Below, piece by piece: positions 1 to 8,376 of a stretch of DNA of 64,000 nucleotides (the first letter of the stretch is position 1; each line of letters begins with the position of its first letter). The notes under the pieces are model-generated. The model was not told where the DNA came from, did no database searches, and worked only from the letters and a program-made list of their open reading frames with translations. The stretch covers positions 806,001 to 870,000 of the forward strand of contig NZ_CP080521.1 in the NCBI RefSeq assembly GCF_019468565.1. The letters are read 5' to 3'. The position numbers and the translations under genes were made by a program. Origin of the DNA: Pseudonocardia sp. DSM 110487. Its GTDB lineage: Bacteria > Actinomycetota > Actinomycetes > Mycobacteriales > Pseudonocardiaceae.

Positions 1-300
1 TGAGTTCGCCACCAGTGCGGCGTGCGTCGGCGAGCTGATGAACCCGAGGCTGAGCAGGTCCTCCGCCGAGTACCCGGAGGCATCTCGAGGGTCGCTCCAC
101 GAGTCGGCTTCCAGCGCACCACCTTCTGGGCTGGCGATGTCGACCTGATATCCGCGCTGGGTGAACTCCCAGTACGGGTGCGCCAACTCGGCCCACCAGA
201 AACCGACCGGCCACCCGGTCCGGTCGGACACGGCGGGATTGGACGCCACGATCAAGATCTTCTTGGCGCCGCCGGTCTTCTCGTCGGCCGCGTTCGTCAT
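1..300 (-). CDS. DJ-1/PfpI-family protein, C-terminus cut by window edge
   Basis: The first 100 codons are present and the rest lies left of the window. The translation begins MTNAADEKTGGAKKILIVAS and contains a GFWWAELAHPYWEF stretch followed by GYQVDIASPEGG. This is the layout of class I glutamine-amidotransferase-like proteins of the DJ-1/Hsp31/PfpI group (chaperone, deglycase or protease-like). The nucleophile-elbow cysteine would lie in the missing part, so activity cannot be judged. The ATG sits one base after the stop of the isochorismatase-fold gene upstream, so the two are probably cotranscribed with the small gene at 964-1299. Confidence 0.75.
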   Translation of the reverse strand, partial: MTNAADEKTGGAKKILIVASNPAVSDRTGWPVGFWWAELAHPYWEFTQRGYQVDIASPEGGALEADSWSDPRDASGYSAEDLLSLGFISSPTHAALVANS

Positions 301-301
301 T

Positions 302-952
302 TCAGCCTCCGGGCTGTTCGGAGAGGACTGTGCGCAGAGCCGCGATGTCGGTCTGCAGCGAGCCTCCGGCGAACGTCAGCGCTTCCAGGGATCGCTTGGC
401 GGCCTCCGGATTTCCGAAGCCGCACGCGTCGGTGACCACGACCGGCAGGTAGCCGAGGTCGGTGGCGTGCCGGACTGTGGGTTCGATGCCCACCTCCAGC
501 GCGATGCCCGCGATGAGGAAGGTCCGGATGCCGCAGTCGCGCAGGGCGATGTCGAGGTACGTGCCGGCGAAGGCCGACATCGTGATCTTTTCCAGTACCG
601 CCTCGCTGCTGCGGGGCGCCAGCTCGGGCACGATCTGGGACTGCGGAGCGTCCGGCGGAAACGGCGCGACGACCTGCTCGACGCGATCGAGGCGCTGCCA
701 GTCCATGGCCGTGCGCAGCTGCGCGACCCCGGCGACCTCCACCGGGAGGGAGATGTGTTTGGTGAAGAAGACCCTCAGTCCGGCCTGTCTGCCGAGATCG
801 AGGACCTCTGCGACCCGGGCAACGATGTCCGCCCCGCCGGGAATCTGATCAACGATGCCGACCTGCATGTCGTAGACGATCAGCGCGAGGGGCTCGCTGG
901 CCGCGGCTTCGGCAAGGCTGCGGGGGATGCTCAAGCCCCGGACGTGCTCCAT
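302..952 (-). CDS. Isochorismatase-fold hydrolase lacking the catalytic Cys
   Basis: A 216-residue protein of the isochorismatase/nicotinamidase superfamily. Visible landmarks are Asp28 in LIVYDMQVG, Lys122 in VLEKITMSAF, and the IAGIALEVGIEPTVRHA segment where cysteine hydrolases carry their nucleophile. Here that position is Gly155. Isochorismate-cleaving members such as EntB and PhzD also have glycine there, so the protein may hydrolyse a vinyl ether or other non-amide substrate, or be inactive as an amidase. The ATG start has a good ribosome site (GAGAGGAG) a few bases upstream. It lies in a three-gene leftward operon opposite a MarR regulator. Its physiological substrate is unknown. Confidence 0.8.
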   Translation of the reverse strand: MEHVRGLSIPRSLAEAAASEPLALIVYDMQVGIVDQIPGGADIVARVAEVLDLGRQAGLRVFFTKHISLPVEVAGVAQLRTAMDWQRLDRVEQVVAPFPPDAPQSQIVPELAPRSSEAVLEKITMSAFAGTYLDIALRDCGIRTFLIAGIALEVGIEPTVRHATDLGYLPVVVTDACGFGNPEAAKRSLEALTFAGGSLQTDIAALRTVLSEQPGG

Positions 953-963
953 TGGCGCTCCTC

Positions 964-1299
964 TCAGCTACGGGCCCGCGTCCGGTCGAGCGGTTCGCCG
1001 ACGTCGACGCCGGGGGCGAACAGGCTCTCCACGGGCAGCGGGGCGGTCAGCGGGATGAAGGACCACTCCAGCAATCCGGCCTTGCTCAGCGGGAAGTCGT
1101 CGACGTAGCGCTGGGCCTCGGCCACGCTGTCGGCCTCGAAGACGATGACCACGCCGGGCTCATCGGCTCGTGCGTAGTTCTCCCGCACCACCCCGGCCTT
1201 CCACAACCGCCAGACGTTGGCAACCTCCTCGGGCAGGTAGGGGGTGACCGTCTCCATGGTCACGCCGGGCCGGAACCGGTCGTAGGCGATGATGCGCAT
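964..1299 (-). CDS. Small muconolactone-isomerase/YCII-like protein
   Basis: A protein of about 111 residues beginning MRIIAYDRFRPGVTMETVTPYL. The mixture of a short beta-strand start, a mid-protein VVIVFEADSVAEAQRYVDDFPL segment and a FIPLTAPLPVESLF end resembles ferredoxin-like alpha/beta-barrel dimers (muconolactone isomerase or YCII-related). I cannot name a reaction. ATG at 1299 is preferred to GTG at 1302 because a -10-like TAATAT lies about ten bases upstream with no ribosome site, suggesting a leaderless transcript. It is the first gene of the leftward operon and divergent from the MarR gene. Confidence 0.6.
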   Translation of the reverse strand: MRIIAYDRFRPGVTMETVTPYLPEEVANVWRLWKAGVVRENYARADEPGVVIVFEADSVAEAQRYVDDFPLSKAGLLEWSFIPLTAPLPVESLFAPGVDVGEPLDRTRARS

Positions 1300-1301
1300 C
1301 A

Positions 1302-1321
1302 CACGATATTATCTTAACGTG
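1302..1321. promoter_or_regulatory. Divergent promoter with imperfect palindrome, likely MarR operator
   Basis: The 20-bp sequence starts CACG and ends CGTG and is a partial dyad around an AT-rich core (atattatcttaa). Both strands carry a -10-like hexamer inside it (TATTAT rightward, TAATAT leftward), each 8-12 bases from a start codon. One bound MarR dimer could therefore block both promoters. Assignment to the MarR protein at 1319 is inference from position. Confidence 0.5.
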
Positions 1322-1900
1322 CAGGAAAAACAATGTCCTGATGCCGGCGGCTCGGATACCGATCACGTCGACCAGGTGCGCCGGCAGTGGGCCCGGGTGT
1401 GGCCCGATCTCGACACCGAACCGATCGGGATCATCGCCCGGCTCGGGCGGGCGCAGGCCTACATCGATCCGGCCCTGGACGCCGTGTTCGCCGAGCACGG
1501 CCTCACCCGAGGGGCGTGGGACGTGCTGGCCGCCCTGCGTCGCGTCGGCGAGCCCTACCGGCTCACTCCCACCGAGCTGTACCGGGCCCTCATGCGCACC
1601 TCGGGCGCGATCACCCACACCCTGCACCGGCTGGAGTACGCAGGGCTCGTCGAGCGCCTGCTCAACCCCGAGGACGGACGAAGCCTCTACGTCGCGCTCA
1701 CCCCACACGGCGTGGAGCTCACCAACGCGGTCGCTCCACTGCACGTGGACAACGAACGGCGCCTGCTCGCCGGCCTCACCCCCGACGAGCAGCACACGCT
1801 CGCCCACCTGCTCCGCAAGCTCCTGCTGGGCTGGGAACGCGAGAACCCCGTGCCCACCGCCCGGCAGGCCGGCCGAGCGCCCAGGCGACACCGTCACTAG
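1319..1900 (+). CDS. MarR-family transcriptional regulator
   Basis: A 193-residue winged-helix protein. It has the MarR pattern of an N-terminal dimerisation helix (IIARLGRAQAYIDPALDAVF), then HGLTRGAWDVLAALRRVG, a recognition region LTPTELYRALMRTSGAITHTLHRLE and a wing with LLNPEDGRSLYVALTPHG (about residues 20-150). GTG at 1319 is chosen because a -10-like TATTAT lies 8 bases upstream, giving a leaderless start. An upstream ATG at 1289 would overlap the divergent gene. It probably represses itself and the leftward isochorismatase-fold operon and responds to an aromatic or phenolic ligand, as is common in the family; the ligand is not visible. Confidence 0.85.
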   Translation: MQEKQCPDAGGSDTDHVDQVRRQWARVWPDLDTEPIGIIARLGRAQAYIDPALDAVFAEHGLTRGAWDVLAALRRVGEPYRLTPTELYRALMRTSGAITHTLHRLEYAGLVERLLNPEDGRSLYVALTPHGVELTNAVAPLHVDNERRLLAGLTPDEQHTLAHLLRKLLLGWERENPVPTARQAGRAPRRHRH

Positions 1901-1909
1901 CGTGACGTC

Positions 1910-2518
1910 GTGTCCGTGATCCGTCCTTATCGTCCCGCGGATCGCGCCGCGGTGGCCGACATCTGCATCCTCACCGGCGACGCGGGAGGCGACTCCCGCG
2001 AGCGGTTCCCCGACCCCGACCTCCTGCCGGCCGCCTTCGCCCTGCCCTACGTCGAGCACGAGCCGGAGCTCGCGTTCGTGCTCGACGACGGCGGCGCCGC
2101 CGTCGGGTACGTGATCGGCACGGCCGACACCCCGGCGTTCGTGAAGTGGTACCGCGAGGAGTGGCTGCCCCCGCTCGCCGAGCGCTACCCGCTGCCGGAG
2201 CGGACGATGACCCCGCTCGACTGGCTGGTCGGCCTGCTGCACAACCCGGAGCGGATGCTCGTGCCGGAGCTGGCCGACCACCCGGCCCACCTGCACATCG
2301 ACCTGTTGCCCGAGTACAAGGGCGCCGGGCACGGCCGGGTCCTCATCACGACCTTCCTGCGCGCGCTCGGCGCGATGAACGTGCCGCGAGTGCATCTCGG
2401 GATGGATCCGCGCAACACCGGGGCCCGCGCCTTCTACGAGCGGATGGGCTTCACCGAGATCCCGGTGGCCGGCGAGCCGCGAGGCCAGTTCTTCGGCCGC
2501 GCCACGATCGCCCCGTAG
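1910..2518 (+). CDS. GNAT-family N-acetyltransferase
   Basis: A 202-residue GNAT protein starting at GTG. The acetyl-CoA binding region is recognisable late in the chain: LHIDLLPEYKGAGHGRVLITTFL (motif A, with the Q/RxxGxG/A-like loop KGAGHGR), followed by VHLGMDPRNTGARAFYERMGF (motif B). The N-terminus IRPYRPADRAAVADIC is typical. The length and the internal WYREEWLPPLAERYPLPERT insert resemble acetyltransferases annotated near O-GlcNAcase-type C-terminal domains, but the acceptor is unknown. It follows the MarR gene by 9 bases and may be cotranscribed with it. Confidence 0.85.
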   Translation: MSVIRPYRPADRAAVADICILTGDAGGDSRERFPDPDLLPAAFALPYVEHEPELAFVLDDGGAAVGYVIGTADTPAFVKWYREEWLPPLAERYPLPERTMTPLDWLVGLLHNPERMLVPELADHPAHLHIDLLPEYKGAGHGRVLITTFLRALGAMNVPRVHLGMDPRNTGARAFYERMGFTEIPVAGEPRGQFFGRATIAP

Positions 2519-2592
2519 CCGGAACTGAAAGGGCTCTCCGGAGGGGCCTTCGCGGTCGTATCGTGCTCCACGGCGAAACCTGGGGGGCGACG

Positions 2593-3486
2593 ATGAGTGG
2601 TCGTGGGTGGGTGCTGTTCGCAGCGATGAGCATCCTGTGGGGCATCCCGTACCTGATGATCAAGGTGGCCGTCGAGGGCGTGTCCGTGCCCATGGTGGTG
2701 TTCGCGCGGACGGTGGTCGGGGCGGCGATCCTGTTGCCGCTCGCGTTGCGGGCCGGCCGACCGACGTGGCTGCGCGAGCGCTGGAAGCCGCTGCTCGCCT
2801 TCGCGGTGATCGAGATCATGATCCCGTGGGGCCTGCTCTCGGACGCCGAGCAGCACATCACCAGCTCGATGACCGGGCTGCTCATCGCGGCCTCGCCGAT
2901 CGTCGCGGTGCTGATCGGCCGCCTCACCGGCGACGCGGAGCGGCTCGGCGCCGCGCGGTGGGCCGGCCTCGCCGTCGGTCTCGCGGGCGTGGTCGTGCTC
3001 GCCGCCCCCGCTCTCGGTGACGGGAGCCCGTGGGCGATCGTCGAGGTGCTGCTGGTCGCGGTCTGCTACGCGACGGCACCGATCATCGCCGCGCGGCGGC
3101 TGTCCGACGTGCCCGCACTCCCCATGACGGCCGTGTGCCTCGGCGGCGCGGCGCTCGTCTACGCCGCGCCCGCAGCACTCACCTGGCCGCAGACCCTGCC
3201 CGACGGGCGGGTGCTCGCGGCGCTCGCCGGCCTCGCCGTCCTCTGCACGGCGCTGGCGTTCCTCGTGTTCTTCGCGCTCATCCGCGAGGTCGGGCCGTCG
3301 CGGGCACTCGTGTTCACGTACGTGAACCCGGCCGTCGCCGTCACGGCGGGCGTCCTGGTGCTCGGCGAGCCCCTTACCGCCTCGATCGTCGTGGCGTTCG
3401 CGTTGATCCTCGCCGGCTCCGTGCTGGCCACGGCGCCGCGCGCGCGGAAGCCGATCACACCCGTCGGGTCTCCCGAATGCCGATGA
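2593..3486 (+). CDS. EamA/DMT-superfamily transporter
   Basis: A 297-residue integral membrane protein with about ten hydrophobic helices in two EamA repeats, beginning MSGRGWVLFAAMSILWGIPYLMIK (the WG..Y/F pattern of first helices) and ending with a VGPSRALVFTYVNPAVAVTAG motif typical of the second repeat. It should be an inner-membrane drug/metabolite exporter of unknown substrate. The ATG has a GGGGGGCG purine tract 4-10 bases upstream. The last 32 bases overlap the convergent MHS transporter gene tail to tail. Confidence 0.85.
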   Translation: MSGRGWVLFAAMSILWGIPYLMIKVAVEGVSVPMVVFARTVVGAAILLPLALRAGRPTWLRERWKPLLAFAVIEIMIPWGLLSDAEQHITSSMTGLLIAASPIVAVLIGRLTGDAERLGAARWAGLAVGLAGVVVLAAPALGDGSPWAIVEVLLVAVCYATAPIIAARRLSDVPALPMTAVCLGGAALVYAAPAALTWPQTLPDGRVLAALAGLAVLCTALAFLVFFALIREVGPSRALVFTYVNPAVAVTAGVLVLGEPLTASIVVAFALILAGSVLATAPRARKPITPVGSPECR

Positions 3487-4753
3487 CGGCCAGCAGGCTG
3501 ATCACGGCTACCCCCACCATGTAGGCCGAGACCGACAGCGACGTGCCCGTGGAGCTCTGCAGGTACGTGGCGATCAGCGGCGCGAACCCACCGCCGAGCA
3601 CCGCGCCGATGGCGTAGGAGAACGAGGCACCGCTGTAGCGGTACCGCGCGTCGAACATCTCGGCGAAGAGCGCCGACTGCGGGCCGTACGAGGCGCCCAG
3701 CCCGATCGTCAGGACGATCACCGAGATGATCATCAACGCCGCCGACCTCGTGTCGATCAGCAGGAAGAACGGCACCGGCCACACGACCAGCAGCACCGAA
3801 CCGACGAGGTACACCGGCTTGCGCCCGACCCGGTCCGACCAGATCGCCGACACCATGATGCTGACCAGCCACGACACGCTGCCGATGATCACGACCAGCA
3901 GCATGGTGTTGCGGTCGACCTTCAGCACCGACGTGCCGTAGGAGAGCAGGTAGGCGAGGAAGACGTAGCCGATCGCGGTGTTGGCGATGAAGCTGACCGA
4001 CGCCACCAGCAGCTCGCGGGGCCGCTCGCGCAACACGTCGATCATCGGGACCCGGGCGCGGACGTTCTCCGCGCGCAGCGCCGCGAACACCGGGCTCTCC
4101 TCGATCCGCAGGCGGATGAACAGGCCGACGCCGACGAGCACGATGCTGAACAGGAACGGCAGCCGCCAGCCCCAGCTCGCGAACTGCTCGTCGTCGAGCG
4201 CGCCGACGGCGACGAACACCAGCTGCGCGAGGATCAGCCCGGCCGGCACCCCGATCTGGGAGTACGAGCCGTACTTGCCCCGTTGTCCCTCGGGCGCGTG
4301 CTCGACGGCCATGAGCGCGGCGCCGCCCCACTCCCCGCCCGCGGACAGGCCCTGCAGCAGTCGCAGCACGACCAGCAGCACCGGCGCGAGCAGGCCGATC
4401 TGCTCGTAGGTGGGGAGCAGGCCGACCCCGACCGTCGCGATGCCCATCAGCAGCAGCGACGCGATGAGCATCGCCTTGCGGCCGACCCGGTCGCCGAAGT
4501 GGCCCCAGAGGATGCCGCCGACCGGCCGCGCGAGGAACCCCACGCCGAGCGTCGCGAACGATGCCAGCGTCCCCGACGCGGGGTCGAACGTCGGGAAGAA
4601 CTGCGAGGCGAACACCAGCGCGGCTGCGGTGGAGTAGATGAAGTAGTCGTACCACTCGATCGTGGTGCCGACCGCGCTCGCGAGCGCGACCCTACGCAGC
4701 TGGTCCGGGCGTGACCCGGCCTCCGCGGCAGCAACCTTCGACATCGGGTCCAC
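3455..4753 (-). CDS. MFS transporter, metabolite:H+ symporter (MHS) family
   Basis: A 432-residue major-facilitator protein with twelve predicted helices. The N-terminal motif GTTIEWYDYFIYSTAAALVF and the loop GHFGDRVGRKAMLIASLLLMG are diagnostic of the MHS/ProP-type family, which imports organic acids, betaines and similar solutes with protons. GTG at 4753 is preferred because AGGAGGT lies 7 bases upstream; ATG at 4744 is the alternative. It is divergent from the methyltransferase at 4847 and overlaps the EamA gene by 32 bases at its 3' end. The substrate is not evident from the neighbours. Confidence 0.88.
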   Translation of the reverse strand: MDPMSKVAAAEAGSRPDQLRRVALASAVGTTIEWYDYFIYSTAAALVFASQFFPTFDPASGTLASFATLGVGFLARPVGGILWGHFGDRVGRKAMLIASLLLMGIATVGVGLLPTYEQIGLLAPVLLVVLRLLQGLSAGGEWGGAALMAVEHAPEGQRGKYGSYSQIGVPAGLILAQLVFVAVGALDDEQFASWGWRLPFLFSIVLVGVGLFIRLRIEESPVFAALRAENVRARVPMIDVLRERPRELLVASVSFIANTAIGYVFLAYLLSYGTSVLKVDRNTMLLVVIIGSVSWLVSIMVSAIWSDRVGRKPVYLVGSVLLVVWPVPFFLLIDTRSAALMIISVIVLTIGLGASYGPQSALFAEMFDARYRYSGASFSYAIGAVLGGGFAPLIATYLQSSTGTSLSVSAYMVGVAVISLLAVIGIRETRRV

Positions 4754-4846
4754 CCCGGCCACCTCCTCGTGTCCTGCGCACAACGATCTAGTGCGCCGAT
4801 CGGCGCGTCAACCGTCCTGTTGCCGGCGCGTTTTGACACCGGGACG

Positions 4847-5512
4847 ATGATCGTGACCATGGGCGCGCGCGACCTCGAACAACTCCTCGCCGAACAGGTC
4901 AGCTACTACCGCGCTGTCGCGCCGGAGTACGAGGAGCACGCCTTGCCGTTCGACGACGGCGGCGAGCTGGCCGCGGCGCTCGACGCGTTCCGGCCCACCG
5001 GCAGCGTGCTCGAGCTCGCCTGTGGTCCGGGCGTATGGACCAGGCAGCTCCTCCGCCACGCCACGGAGGTCACGGCCGTGGACGCGTCGCCCGAGATGGT
5101 CGGGATCGCCTCGGCCCGTTTCGGCGGCGAACCCGTGCGGTTCGTCGAGGCGAACATCTTCGACTGGCAGCCTGATCGCCGCTACGACGTGGTCTTCTTC
5201 GGCTTCTGGCTCTCGCACGTGCCCCTGGAGCGGTTCGCGTCGTTCTGGTCGCTCGTCGCGGGCTGTCTGAAGCCCGGTGGCCGGGTGTTCTTCGTCGACG
5301 ACGCGTATCGCACGCCCGACGAGCTCGTCGAAGGCGAGTCGTCCTCGACGATCCTCCGGCGCTTGCACGACGGGTCTGCTCACCGAGCCGTCAAAGTGCC
5401 CCACCGGGCCGACGAGCTCGAGGAGCGGCTGGCTCGAGTCGGATGGCGGGTGCAGGTCCGGCCGACGACGACCGGACCGTTCTACTGGGGAGCAGGCAGC
5501 CCCGTCTCCTAG
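4847..5512 (+). CDS. Class I SAM-dependent methyltransferase
   Basis: A protein of about 221 residues with the Rossmann-type methyltransferase fold. Motif I is VLELACGPGVWTRQLL, motif II-like VTAVDASPEMVGIA, the post-II segment VRFVEANIFDW, and motif III LKPGGRVFFVDDAY. The C-terminus WRVQVRPTTTGPFYWGAGS is typical of small actinobacterial methyltransferases of unknown acceptor. ATG at 4847 or 4859 are both possible because neither has a strong ribosome site. The gene ends inside the last codon of the convergent response regulator (4-base overlap). Confidence 0.85.
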   Translation: MIVTMGARDLEQLLAEQVSYYRAVAPEYEEHALPFDDGGELAAALDAFRPTGSVLELACGPGVWTRQLLRHATEVTAVDASPEMVGIASARFGGEPVRFVEANIFDWQPDRRYDVVFFGFWLSHVPLERFASFWSLVAGCLKPGGRVFFVDDAYRTPDELVEGESSSTILRRLHDGSAHRAVKVPHRADELEERLARVGWRVQVRPTTTGPFYWGAGSPVS

Positions 5513-6186
5513 CCGGTCCAGCCCGGCCGCACGAGACCGCTCTCGTACGCGAGCACCACCACCTGCGCGCGGTCGCGCGCGGCCAGCTTGATCATGGCCC
5601 GGCTGACGTGCGTCTTCGCCGTCGCCGGGCTCACCACGAGCCGTTCGGCGATCTCGTCGTTGGACAGTCCCGCCGCCACGAGCGCCACAACCTCGCGTTC
5701 GCGGTCGGTGAGCTGGCCGAGCAGCGCGGTGATCTGTTTGGCGGGCTGCGGCGGTTTGGCCCGCGCCGCGAACTCCTCGATGAGCCGCCGCGTGACGACG
5801 GGGGAGAGCAGGGCGTCGCCACCGTGCACCACGCGGATCGCGTGCACGAGCTCCACCGGCTCGATGTCCTTCACCAGGAAGCCGCTCGCGCCGTTGCGGA
5901 TGGCGTCGAAGACGTACGCGTCCTCGGCGAACGTCGTGAGGACGATGACCCTCACCCCGGACAGTCGAGGGTCGGCCACGATGTCCTTGGTGGCGTCGAG
6001 GCCGTTGCGGCCCGGCATGCGGATGTCCATCAGCACGACGTCCGGCTTCGTGTCGCGAGCCATCGTGACGGCGGCGGCGCCGTCGTCGGCCTCACCGACC
6101 ACCTCGATGTCCGGCTGGGCCTGCAGCAGCGCCCGGAACCCGGCGCGCACCAGCGCCTGGTCGTCCACCAGCAGCACGCCGATCAT
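5509..6186 (-). CDS. NarL/LuxR-family response regulator
   Basis: A 225-residue two-component regulator. The receiver domain spans about residues 1-120, with Asp8/Asp9, phospho-acceptor Asp54 in VVLMDIRMPG, Thr in VLTTFAED and Lys in GFLVKDIEP. The C-terminal LuxR helix-turn-helix has LTDREREVVALVAAGLSNDEIA and TAKTHVSRAMIKLAA. Its ATG overlaps the stop codon of the histidine kinase by one base (TGATG), so the pair is translationally coupled and almost certainly cognate. The target genes are not evident; response regulators of this class often control adjacent transporters, but none is adjacent here. Confidence 0.93.
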   Translation of the reverse strand: MIGVLLVDDQALVRAGFRALLQAQPDIEVVGEADDGAAAVTMARDTKPDVVLMDIRMPGRNGLDATKDIVADPRLSGVRVIVLTTFAEDAYVFDAIRNGASGFLVKDIEPVELVHAIRVVHGGDALLSPVVTRRLIEEFAARAKPPQPAKQITALLGQLTDREREVVALVAAGLSNDEIAERLVVSPATAKTHVSRAMIKLAARDRAQVVVLAYESGLVRPGWTG

Positions 6187-7340
6187 CAGTGTCCCCCGCC
6201 TCCCGTCGTGAGCAGGTGCGCGTCCACCCGGAACCCGCCGCCAGGGCGCGGGCCCGCCGTGAGCGTGCCACCGAGGGCGGCGGCGCGCTCGCGCATTCCC
6301 GGGAGCCCGTCGCCGCCGTCGGATCTTCCCGCAGGGCCAGAGCCGTCGTCGTCGATCTGCATCGTGATCCCGTCCTCGGTGTACGTGAGCAGCACCGACG
6401 CCTGCGCGGGCCCCGCGTGCTTGCGGGTGTTGGTCAGCGCCTCCTGGATGATCCGGTACGCCGCCGTGTCGACGCTCGGTGGCAGCTCCCGCGGCTCGCC
6501 GCCGATCTCGACGGACACCGGCAGCCCGGCCGCGCGCGTGGCCTCAACGAGCTCGTCCAGCCTGGCGAGGCCTGCCACCGGCTGGTGCGGCGGCTCCTCG
6601 TCGACGCCGCGCAGCACACCGAGCGTCGAGCGCATCTCGCGCAGCAGGTCACGGCTGGACTGCTTGATCGCGGTGAGCGCCGAGCGGGCTTGCTCCGGGT
6701 CGTCGTCCATCAGGTAGAGGGCCACGCCTGCCTGCACGTTGATGAGCGAGATGTGGTGGCCGAGCACGTCGTGCAGGTCGCGCGCGATGCGCAGCCGCTC
6801 CTCGCTGCCGCGGCGTCGATCCGCTTCCGCGGCCGCGGCTCGCGCCTGCTCGCGCCGCTCCCGGCGGGCCCGCCACAGCTCCGCGGCCGCGACGAACGCG
6901 GCGATCCACGCGAGCCACACCGACGCGCCGGCGAACGGGAACCCGAGGCCGGGGTGGCGCAGCACGTGCACCACCAGTACGCAGGCGAAGGTGACGGCGG
7001 CGACCGAGTAACCCGCTCGTCGGTAGCCGCGGCCGACGGTGGTGCCGAGCGCGACGAACGAGGCGAGCGGCACGGGCCCGAACGGGTAGCCGGCCGCGAG
7101 GTATATCAGGAGGACTCCGGCGACACCGGCGAACACCACCGGCGGGTTCCACCGGCGCACGACCAGTGCCGCGGGCCCGGCGAGCAGCAGGATCCCGCCC
7201 ACCGGGTCGAGCAGGCGGAGCCCGGTGCCGTACCGCTGCGCGAACCCGGTGCCGACCAGCGTGAACACGGCGACGGCGACCGGCAGCACCACGGTGGGCA
7301 GGAACCCCGCCCACCAGCTCGGACGCTCGCCGGTTCGCAT
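6186..7340 (-). CDS. Sensor histidine kinase, HisKA_3 type
   Basis: A 384-residue membrane kinase. Residues 10-150 contain four to five hydrophobic segments forming a membrane sensor domain without an obvious extracellular fold. A short coiled region (ARRERREQARAAAAEADRR) leads into the dimerisation/phospho-acceptor motif ERLRIARDLHDVLGHH with His190. The ATPase domain follows, with RIIQEALTNTRKHA (N box), DDDGSGPAG and DGLPGMRERAAALGG (G boxes). It is coupled to the NarL-type regulator downstream. The start ATG is followed by a charged N-terminus typical of inner-membrane proteins. The signal is unknown. Confidence 0.92.
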   Translation of the reverse strand: MRTGERPSWWAGFLPTVVLPVAVAVFTLVGTGFAQRYGTGLRLLDPVGGILLLAGPAALVVRRWNPPVVFAGVAGVLLIYLAAGYPFGPVPLASFVALGTTVGRGYRRAGYSVAAVTFACVLVVHVLRHPGLGFPFAGASVWLAWIAAFVAAAELWRARRERREQARAAAAEADRRRGSEERLRIARDLHDVLGHHISLINVQAGVALYLMDDDPEQARSALTAIKQSSRDLLREMRSTLGVLRGVDEEPPHQPVAGLARLDELVEATRAAGLPVSVEIGGEPRELPPSVDTAAYRIIQEALTNTRKHAGPAQASVLLTYTEDGITMQIDDDGSGPAGRSDGGDGLPGMRERAAALGGTLTAGPRPGGGFRVDAHLLTTGGGGH

Positions 7341-7441
7341 GGGGCGACGGTAGCCCGGGGCAGGGGCCGGGCACCTCCGCCCGCGGGAGTGCGTCGGCGT
7401 ACCGCCCTCGGCGTAGCGGTGACGGCCGTGTCTGCGGCGAT

Positions 7442-7476
7442 CGGCACCCCGTCCGATGACCTCGGACGGGGTGCCG
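7442..7476 (-). terminator. Strong hairpin downstream of the lipoprotein hydrolase gene
   Basis: Two perfect 13-base arms (CGGCACCCCGTCC and its complement) enclose a 9-base loop. The structure lies 16 bases beyond the stop codon of the leftward hydrolase gene and before the histidine kinase start. There is no long U tract, as is common in high-GC actinomycetes, so it may act as a terminator or as an RNA-stabilising hairpin. Confidence 0.7.
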
Positions 7477-7491
7477 TTCGTTCGATGGCCT

Positions 7492-8376
7492 CTACGTCGA
7501 GGACGGCGCGTCGAGGAAGCCAGGGACGATTGTGTGCAGCTCAGGGCGGTGGACCACGCTGAGGTGCGTGGTGCCCGGCAGGATCGCCAGCTGCGAGGCC
7601 GGCAGGCCGACCATGTCGCCGATGACGTTGCCGCCGAGCAGCCCGAAGAACTCCACGAGGTAGTCGTTGCGGACGATGTCGGAGTCGCCCGCCACGAGCA
7701 GCACGGGTGCGGCCAGCCCCTGCACCGCGCTCCGCGGGTGGTCCGGGTAGTGCCGGTCCATCTCCTTCTTCTTCTCGACGAGAACCGGGAAGTCCTCGGG
7801 ACGGGGAGCGGCACGCAGGTAGTAGTCGTGGAACGGGGTGCCGTGCAGCATCTCCGGCCGGAAGCCCTGCAGGCTCTCCATCAGGCCTGCGTGGGTGGAG
7901 TTGGTGTCGTAGCCGGGTGAGACGAGCACCAGCTTGTGCACCAGCTCCGGCCGTTCCAGGCCCATGCCGAGGGCGACCGCGGCGCCCATGCTGTAGCCGA
8001 GGACGTCGGCCCGGGTCACTCCGAGCTGGTCGAGCAGCGCGACGGTGTCGTCCACCATGTGCTCGACGCGCAGCGGGCGGTCGATGTCGGGGGTGTGGCC
8101 GTGCGCCTGTTGCTCCACGGCGATCACTCGCCGGTTCCGGGCGAGTTCGGGGAGCAGGCCTGCGAAGTCGACGCCGATGCCGGAGAAGGCGCCGTGCAGC
8201 AGGACGAGCGGACGCCCGGTCTCCGGGCCGTGCACCTCGTAGTACATCTCGAGCCCGTTGACCGTGGCGTAGCGGCCCGGCTCGGGCGTCGCGTCCGCGG
8301 CGGGGGTGGCGCAGCCGACGGCGAGCGCCGCCGCGACCGTGGTGGTGATCGCGAGGAATGTGGTCGACCTGGTCAT
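7492..8376 (-). CDS. Alpha/beta hydrolase with lipoprotein signal peptide
   Basis: From ATG 8376 the protein is 294 residues. It starts with a lipoprotein signal (MTRSTTFLAITTTVAAALAV then GCATP, lipobox cysteine near residue 22) and continues as a classical alpha/beta hydrolase: oxyanion region LVLLHGAFSG, nucleophile elbow LGYSMGAAVALG (Ser in GYSMG), an acid in LLVAGDSDIVRN and His in LPGTTHLSVVH. It is probably tethered to the outer face of the membrane. A ribosome site (GGAAGG) precedes the ATG. The frame is open upstream to another ATG at 8775, described separately. The substrate is unknown. Confidence 0.88.
   Translation of the reverse strand: MTRSTTFLAITTTVAAALAVGCATPAADATPEPGRYATVNGLEMYYEVHGPETGRPLVLLHGAFSGIGVDFAGLLPELARNRRVIAVEQQAHGHTPDIDRPLRVEHMVDDTVALLDQLGVTRADVLGYSMGAAVALGMGLERPELVHKLVLVSPGYDTNSTHAGLMESLQGFRPEMLHGTPFHDYYLRAAPRPEDFPVLVEKKKEMDRHYPDHPRSAVQGLAAPVLLVAGDSDIVRNDYLVEFFGLLGGNVIGDMVGLPASQLAILPGTTHLSVVHRPELHTIVPGFLDAPSST

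Noticed and set aside
1160..2395. A 411-codon minus-strand frame
   Set aside because: It lies antisense to the MarR and GNAT genes, which have clear family motifs; the translation is low-complexity.
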